Below, piece after piece: positions 42,072-45,292 of a stretch of 45,292 nucleotides of DNA. Position 1 is the stretch's first letter; every line of letters starts with the position of its first letter. The notes beneath the pieces were generated by a model. It did not search any database. It was not told where the DNA came from and saw nothing but the letters and a program-made list of their open reading frames with translations. The DNA comes from Eshraghiella sp045124255 (GTDB taxonomy: Bacteria; Bacillota; Clostridia; Lachnospirales; Lachnospiraceae), in the NCBI GenBank assembly GCA_045124255.1, contig JBGVLM010000058.1, positions 1 to 45,292 on the forward strand, in the 5' to 3' direction. Made by a program: the position numbers and the translations under genes.

Positions 42072-44351
42072 TTATTTTTCCCTGTAGAAATTAATAAGGC
42101 ATCCGTCAAGAATAATCTGTCTCTCGTCATCTGTAAGCTCACCAATCTTTAACTCGAATTCCTTCATGTCCTTATTAACAACAAAAGCCTTAACAGAAGA
42201 AGCTTTGTTCTTAATTGCGTCAGCAATTCCCGGAATGAAGAGGTAATCAAGGTTACCAAACGGAAGCTCGCCTTCATCAATGATGAAAGGAATCATACCC
42301 CAGTTAATGAGGTTTGAACGATATCTCTTAGTAGCATATTCGTTGGCAATATTAGCCCAGCCGCCAAGTACTTTCTGGCATGAAGCAGCCTGCTCACGTG
42401 CAGAACCGTCACCCGGCTTAACTGCAAAAATAGTACTTCCGACACCTGTATTTTCCTTACATACATCATAGCTTTCTTTAATCTTATGCATGATTTCCTT
42501 AAGTTCAGGAAGAGCCTCACCCATGCACTGACCTGCTTCTCTTGCAATCTCAGCCTTCTGAACCTCCTTAGCACGTTCAACATACATAGGGTCCTTTCTT
42601 GAAAGTGCAAATTCTGCAAGTCCCAAAGGATTTGAACGGAATGAAGAGGTCTCACCTGACGGAATTAACTCATCCGTTGTTGTAACAGGGTCATGAATCT
42701 CTGATACAACCTTAATAATAAGGTTCTCAGGAAGTGCTGCCATTGCAGGCCAGTCCTTAATATTTGGTCCGAACTGGATTTCCTGTTCAGGATTTGCAAC
42801 GCCCTTGCTGTCAAATACGCGGTTGGCGTAAATTGTTCCGTCAAAATGATATTTAGGTCCTGTATATTCAACGTCCATATCAGTTGCTGCAGTAAGGAAT
42901 CCCTTATTAGCAGCTGTGGCTGCGATTGAACGTGCGTCCATTAATGCAACGGAAGAAATCTGTCCCTTCTGAAGCTTAGAGCCTTCACGATTAGGGAAGT
43001 TTCTTGTTGAATGTCTGATTGAGAATGCATTATTGGCAGGTGTATCTCCGGCACCAAAGCATGGTCCGCAGAATGCGGTCTTAACAATTGCACCTGTTGC
43101 CATAAGGTCTGCAAGTCTTCCGTTTCTTGCAAGCTCCATATAAATAGGTGTACTTGCAGGATATACGCTCAATGTAAATTCATCCGCTCCGATTGAACGG
43201 CCTCTTAACAAGTCTGCTGCCGCACAGATATTCTCAAATCCGCCGCCGGCACAGCCTGCGATGATACCCTGGTCAACATAGAGCTTACCGTCTCTAATCT
43301 TGTTAGTTAAATTAAAGTCAACTGCTCCGTCAAGGCTTACCAGTGCCTTCTGCTCTGTATCATGGAGAATGTCAACAAGGTTAGCATTAACCTCATCAAT
43401 TGTATATGTATTACTTGGATGGAAAGGCATTGCAATCATAGGCTTAACCTTGCTTAAATCCACCTTAACAACTCCGTCATAATATGCAACTGCTCCCGGA
43501 TTAAGTTCCTTATAGCATTCACTTCTGTTATGAATTTCATAAAATTCCCTGATTGTCTCATCAGTCTTCCAGATAGATGACAGACAGGTTGTCTCTGTTG
43601 TCATAACGTCAACACCGATTCTGAAATCAGCACTTAACTTGTCAACACCCGGTCCTACAAATTCCATTACTTTATTCTTAACATAGCCGTTGGCAAAAAC
43701 AGCACCGATAATTGCAAGTGCAACGTCCTGTGGACCAACGCCCTTCATTGGCTCGCCTTCAAGATAGATAGCCACTACGCCCGGCATATTGATATCATAA
43801 GTCTTGTTAAGCAGCTGTTTAACTAACTCAGGTCCGCCCTCTCCTACTGCCATTGTTCCCAATGCACCGTATCTTGTGTGGCTGTCCGAACCAAGAATCA
43901 TCTTACCGCCTTCTGCAAGCATTTCTCTTGCAAACTGGTGGATAACTGCCTGATGAGGTGGAACATAGATTCCGCCGTATTTCTTAGCACATGTGAGTCC
44001 AAACATGTGGTCATCCTCATTAATTGTTCCGCCTACTGCACATAAGCTGTTGTGGCAGTTAGTAAGAACATAAGGAATAGGGAATTTCTCAAGTCCGCTT
44101 GCTCTTGCTGTCTGAATAATTCCTACAAAAGTAATGTCATGTGAAGTAAGCTTGTCAAATTTAACCTGAAGCTTCTCCATATTACCTGATGTATTATGCT
44201 CTGCAAGAATTCCGTAAGCGATAGTATTTTTAGCTGCCTCTTCCTTAGCAGGAACGCTTCCGAGTTTTGCTGCAAGGACTGCTGCCTCATTTTCTTCAAT
44301 AAGTTCTGTACCATTTAAAAGGTATGCGCCGCCTTTTGTTAACGTAACCAT
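42072..44351 (-). CDS. Aconitase-family hydratase, YbhJ type
   Basis: A 759-aa aconitase superfamily enzyme with the [4Fe-4S] ligand cysteines in FCGPCFGAGDTPANN and a third likely in YVLTNCHNSLC. It also has the conserved substrate loop MILGSDSHTRYGALG and the swivelling C-terminal domain (VGSTIFAVKPGDGSAREQAA, KRYRSNLINWGMIPF). Overall it resembles the YbhJ/aconitate hydratase branch common in Clostridia and is probably citrate-isocitrate isomerisation for glutamate synthesis, though YbhJ members are not well characterised. The start is ATG with AAGGAGG 7 bases upstream. No citrate synthase or isocitrate dehydrogenase gene is adjacent. Confidence 0.88.
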   Translation of the reverse strand: MVTLTKGGAYLLNGTELIEENEAAVLAAKLGSVPAKEEAAKNTIAYGILAEHNTSGNMEKLQVKFDKLTSHDITFVGIIQTARASGLEKFPIPYVLTNCHNSLCAVGGTINEDDHMFGLTCAKKYGGIYVPPHQAVIHQFAREMLAEGGKMILGSDSHTRYGALGTMAVGEGGPELVKQLLNKTYDINMPGVVAIYLEGEPMKGVGPQDVALAIIGAVFANGYVKNKVMEFVGPGVDKLSADFRIGVDVMTTETTCLSSIWKTDETIREFYEIHNRSECYKELNPGAVAYYDGVVKVDLSKVKPMIAMPFHPSNTYTIDEVNANLVDILHDTEQKALVSLDGAVDFNLTNKIRDGKLYVDQGIIAGCAGGGFENICAAADLLRGRSIGADEFTLSVYPASTPIYMELARNGRLADLMATGAIVKTAFCGPCFGAGDTPANNAFSIRHSTRNFPNREGSKLQKGQISSVALMDARSIAATAANKGFLTAATDMDVEYTGPKYHFDGTIYANRVFDSKGVANPEQEIQFGPNIKDWPAMAALPENLIIKVVSEIHDPVTTTDELIPSGETSSFRSNPLGLAEFALSRKDPMYVERAKEVQKAEIAREAGQCMGEALPELKEIMHKIKESYDVCKENTGVGSTIFAVKPGDGSAREQAASCQKVLGGWANIANEYATKRYRSNLINWGMIPFIIDEGELPFGNLDYLFIPGIADAIKNKASSVKAFVVNKDMKEFELKIGELTDDERQIILDGCLINFYREK

Positions 44352-44398
44352 TGATATGCCTCCTTATATTTAAGTTTTAGTTAATTTTTTTAAGATAG

Positions 44399-44411
44399 GG
44401 CTTTAAAAGCC
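44399..44411. repeat. Small palindrome in the aconitase leader
   Basis: GGCTTTAAAAGCC is a 13-base palindrome with 6-bp arms. It lies between the probable -10 element and the ribosome binding site of the aconitase gene. It may be an operator or simply a leader hairpin. Confidence 0.35.
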
Positions 44412-44425
44412 ATAAACTACTCACA

Positions 44426-44454
44426 ATTTTATAACAGGAAGATAAAAAAATCAA
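44426..44454 (-). promoter_or_regulatory. Probable aconitase promoter
   Basis: Minus-strand TTGATT (44449-44454), a 17-base spacer and TAAAAT (44426-44431), about 75 bases before the ATG. Confidence 0.45.
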
Positions 44455-44555
44455 TGCTTACCAAAAGATTTAAAATTTTATCCTGCCGCTATGTTGATGC
44501 CATAGAGTCTGCTCTTTTTTGAGTCTTATTTTTAACATACTTCCATCCTTATTGG

Positions 44556-45292
44556 TTAATTTTCTCTTTCAGGATATTTGCAAATCGCTATGTTAATTTT
44601 TTTAATTATAATATTAACATCTTCTTCCAAAATGTTCTTTCTGACCATTTTATATATATGATGTATTACTTCTTTTTCCATTGAATCATTATATGTGCTC
44701 TCAATCATTTGAAGATACTCTCTTACAGTTGTAGAAAATGTAAATCCTGCATAAGTATATGCTTTCTTTGAAATCATTTGTATTTCTATTACTGCTTCAT
44801 ATTTATCTGTACTCGTCTTAAAATATATTGGTGGAGGAATAATAAATTCAGAAGAGCTAATAAAACTGTATAGTTCTCTCTCCTCAATTGCATCATCAAA
44901 TTCCTTATACCCAAGACTATTAATTTTTTCAATGGGATATTTTATTAATTCTTTCATTGATTTATCATTATATTCATCTGCCAAAATTCGAGAGAGAATT
45001 TCATTATGTTTTTTAATGCTCTCTTCCAGTTCCTTTTCATGTTCCGGACTTATAGGTTGTGCCTGAAGTTTTTTTACAAAACTTTCATTCTTTAAAATAT
45101 TTCGCTCCGATTCCGGCAGTAAATACAAATCCTGTAGAAACAGCTCTTTCTCATATATGTACAGCTTGTATTTTCTTTGTCTGTAATCATACGGAAGATA
45201 ATCTGACGGGTCATCTCCATAGTCATCCAATATGCTCAGTTTTTTCTCTCCGTCAAGTTCATATTTAACCTTGATGTAATAAACATTCTGAT
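44556..45292 (-). CDS. Unknown protein, 5' end beyond the window
   Basis: Not recognised. The frame is open from its stop at 44556 to the right edge without an upstream stop, giving at least 244 residues. A TTG at 45230 is possible as a start, but the residues before it (YYIKVKYELDGEKKLSIL) look coding, so the true start is probably outside. The protein is charged and Tyr-rich (DYGDDPSDYLPYDYRQRKYK), with a helical Glu/Lys-rich middle and an IEKINSLGYKEFDDAI segment, and no clear membrane helix. Its lower GC than its neighbours may hint at a different origin. No T-rich terminator hairpin is evident in the 204-base gap before the aconitase gene. Confidence 0.6.
   Translation of the reverse strand, partial: QNVYYIKVKYELDGEKKLSILDDYGDDPSDYLPYDYRQRKYKLYIYEKELFLQDLYLLPESERNILKNESFVKKLQAQPISPEHEKELEESIKKHNEILSRILADEYNDKSMKELIKYPIEKINSLGYKEFDDAIEERELYSFISSSEFIIPPPIYFKTSTDKYEAVIEIQMISKKAYTYAGFTFSTTVREYLQMIESTYNDSMEKEVIHHIYKMVRKNILEEDVNIIIKKINIAICKYPEREN

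Noticed and set aside
44499..44532. Repeated GAGTC and a 5-bp CTATG/CATAG stem after the right-edge gene as a terminator
   Set aside because: The GAGTC copies are direct, not inverted, and the stem is too short and has no T-run directly after it on the minus strand.

Overview
The window reads as a chromosomal segment of a low-GC, Gram-positive anaerobe in the class Clostridia, most likely Lachnospiraceae. This is inferred from the paired glgC/glgD genes next to spoVG, a complete F-type ATP synthase operon with a Na+-type c subunit, a cwlD-like amidase, a MecA adaptor, a YbhJ-type aconitase and the general codon style. No rRNA, tRNA, CRISPR array, insertion sequence, phage gene or integrase was seen. 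Most of the window is core chromosome; the least ordinary parts are about 26.6-28.9 kb and 33.4-41.7 kb.

Layout. (1) 0.25-3 kb, minus: glgC-glgD (ADP-glucose synthesis) running into spoVG. (2) 3.2-8 kb, plus: murC, then a replication-restart pair (DnaD-like loader and DnaC/DnaI-like ATPase) followed by a long PRPP synthetase, closed by a strong terminator. (3) 8-20.6 kb, minus: atpZ-atpI-atpBEFHAGDC, then ywmB, an 839-aa membrane-anchored unknown and a class A penicillin-binding protein. A hairpin at the atpC/ywmB junction contains the ywmB ribosome binding site. (4) 20.8-26.5 kb, minus: a six-gene run of a GH18/SH3 wall protein, a BMP-type lipoprotein, a CwlD-like amidase, Sua5/YwlC, a YwlE-like phosphatase and RpiB. 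The order ywlC-ywlE-rpiB-atp-ywmB recalls the Bacillus subtilis arrangement. (5) 26.6-28.9 kb, minus: a Hanks-type kinase whose C-terminal half resembles the next gene product, a ParA/MinD-like protein without the P-loop lysine, and then a 70-aa protein. (6) 29-32 kb, plus: mecA and tex, separated by a hairpin. (7) 32.1-35.2 kb, minus: an AI-2E-family permease and an ABC exporter. (8) 35.3-40.8 kb, minus: a tightly overlapping operon with its own promoter and terminator, encoding an acyl ligase fused to a carrier protein, two PlsC-type acyltransferases, a second acyl ligase, a free carrier protein and an LRAT-fold protein. Just upstream is an Lgt-family protein whose signature motif has lost its Asn/Asn/Glu residues. 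(9) 41.7-45.3 kb, minus: a DUF4190-type membrane protein, a YbhJ-type aconitase and a partial unknown gene that runs off the right edge.

How the parts work together. Regions 1-4 are housekeeping: glycogen, cell wall, replication, nucleotide supply, energy coupling and tRNA modification. Region 8 is the best candidate for an undescribed system. Two fatty acids could be activated onto dedicated carrier proteins and placed on a polar head group by two acyltransferases, with a third acyl transfer by the LRAT-fold enzyme; the nearby exporter and the altered Lgt-like enzyme could belong to the same lipid pathway. Region 5 is a second candidate, a kinase-linked signalling unit built on two related domains that have lost the canonical nucleotide-binding lysines. 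Functional statements about regions 5 and 8 are inference from domain content and gene order.
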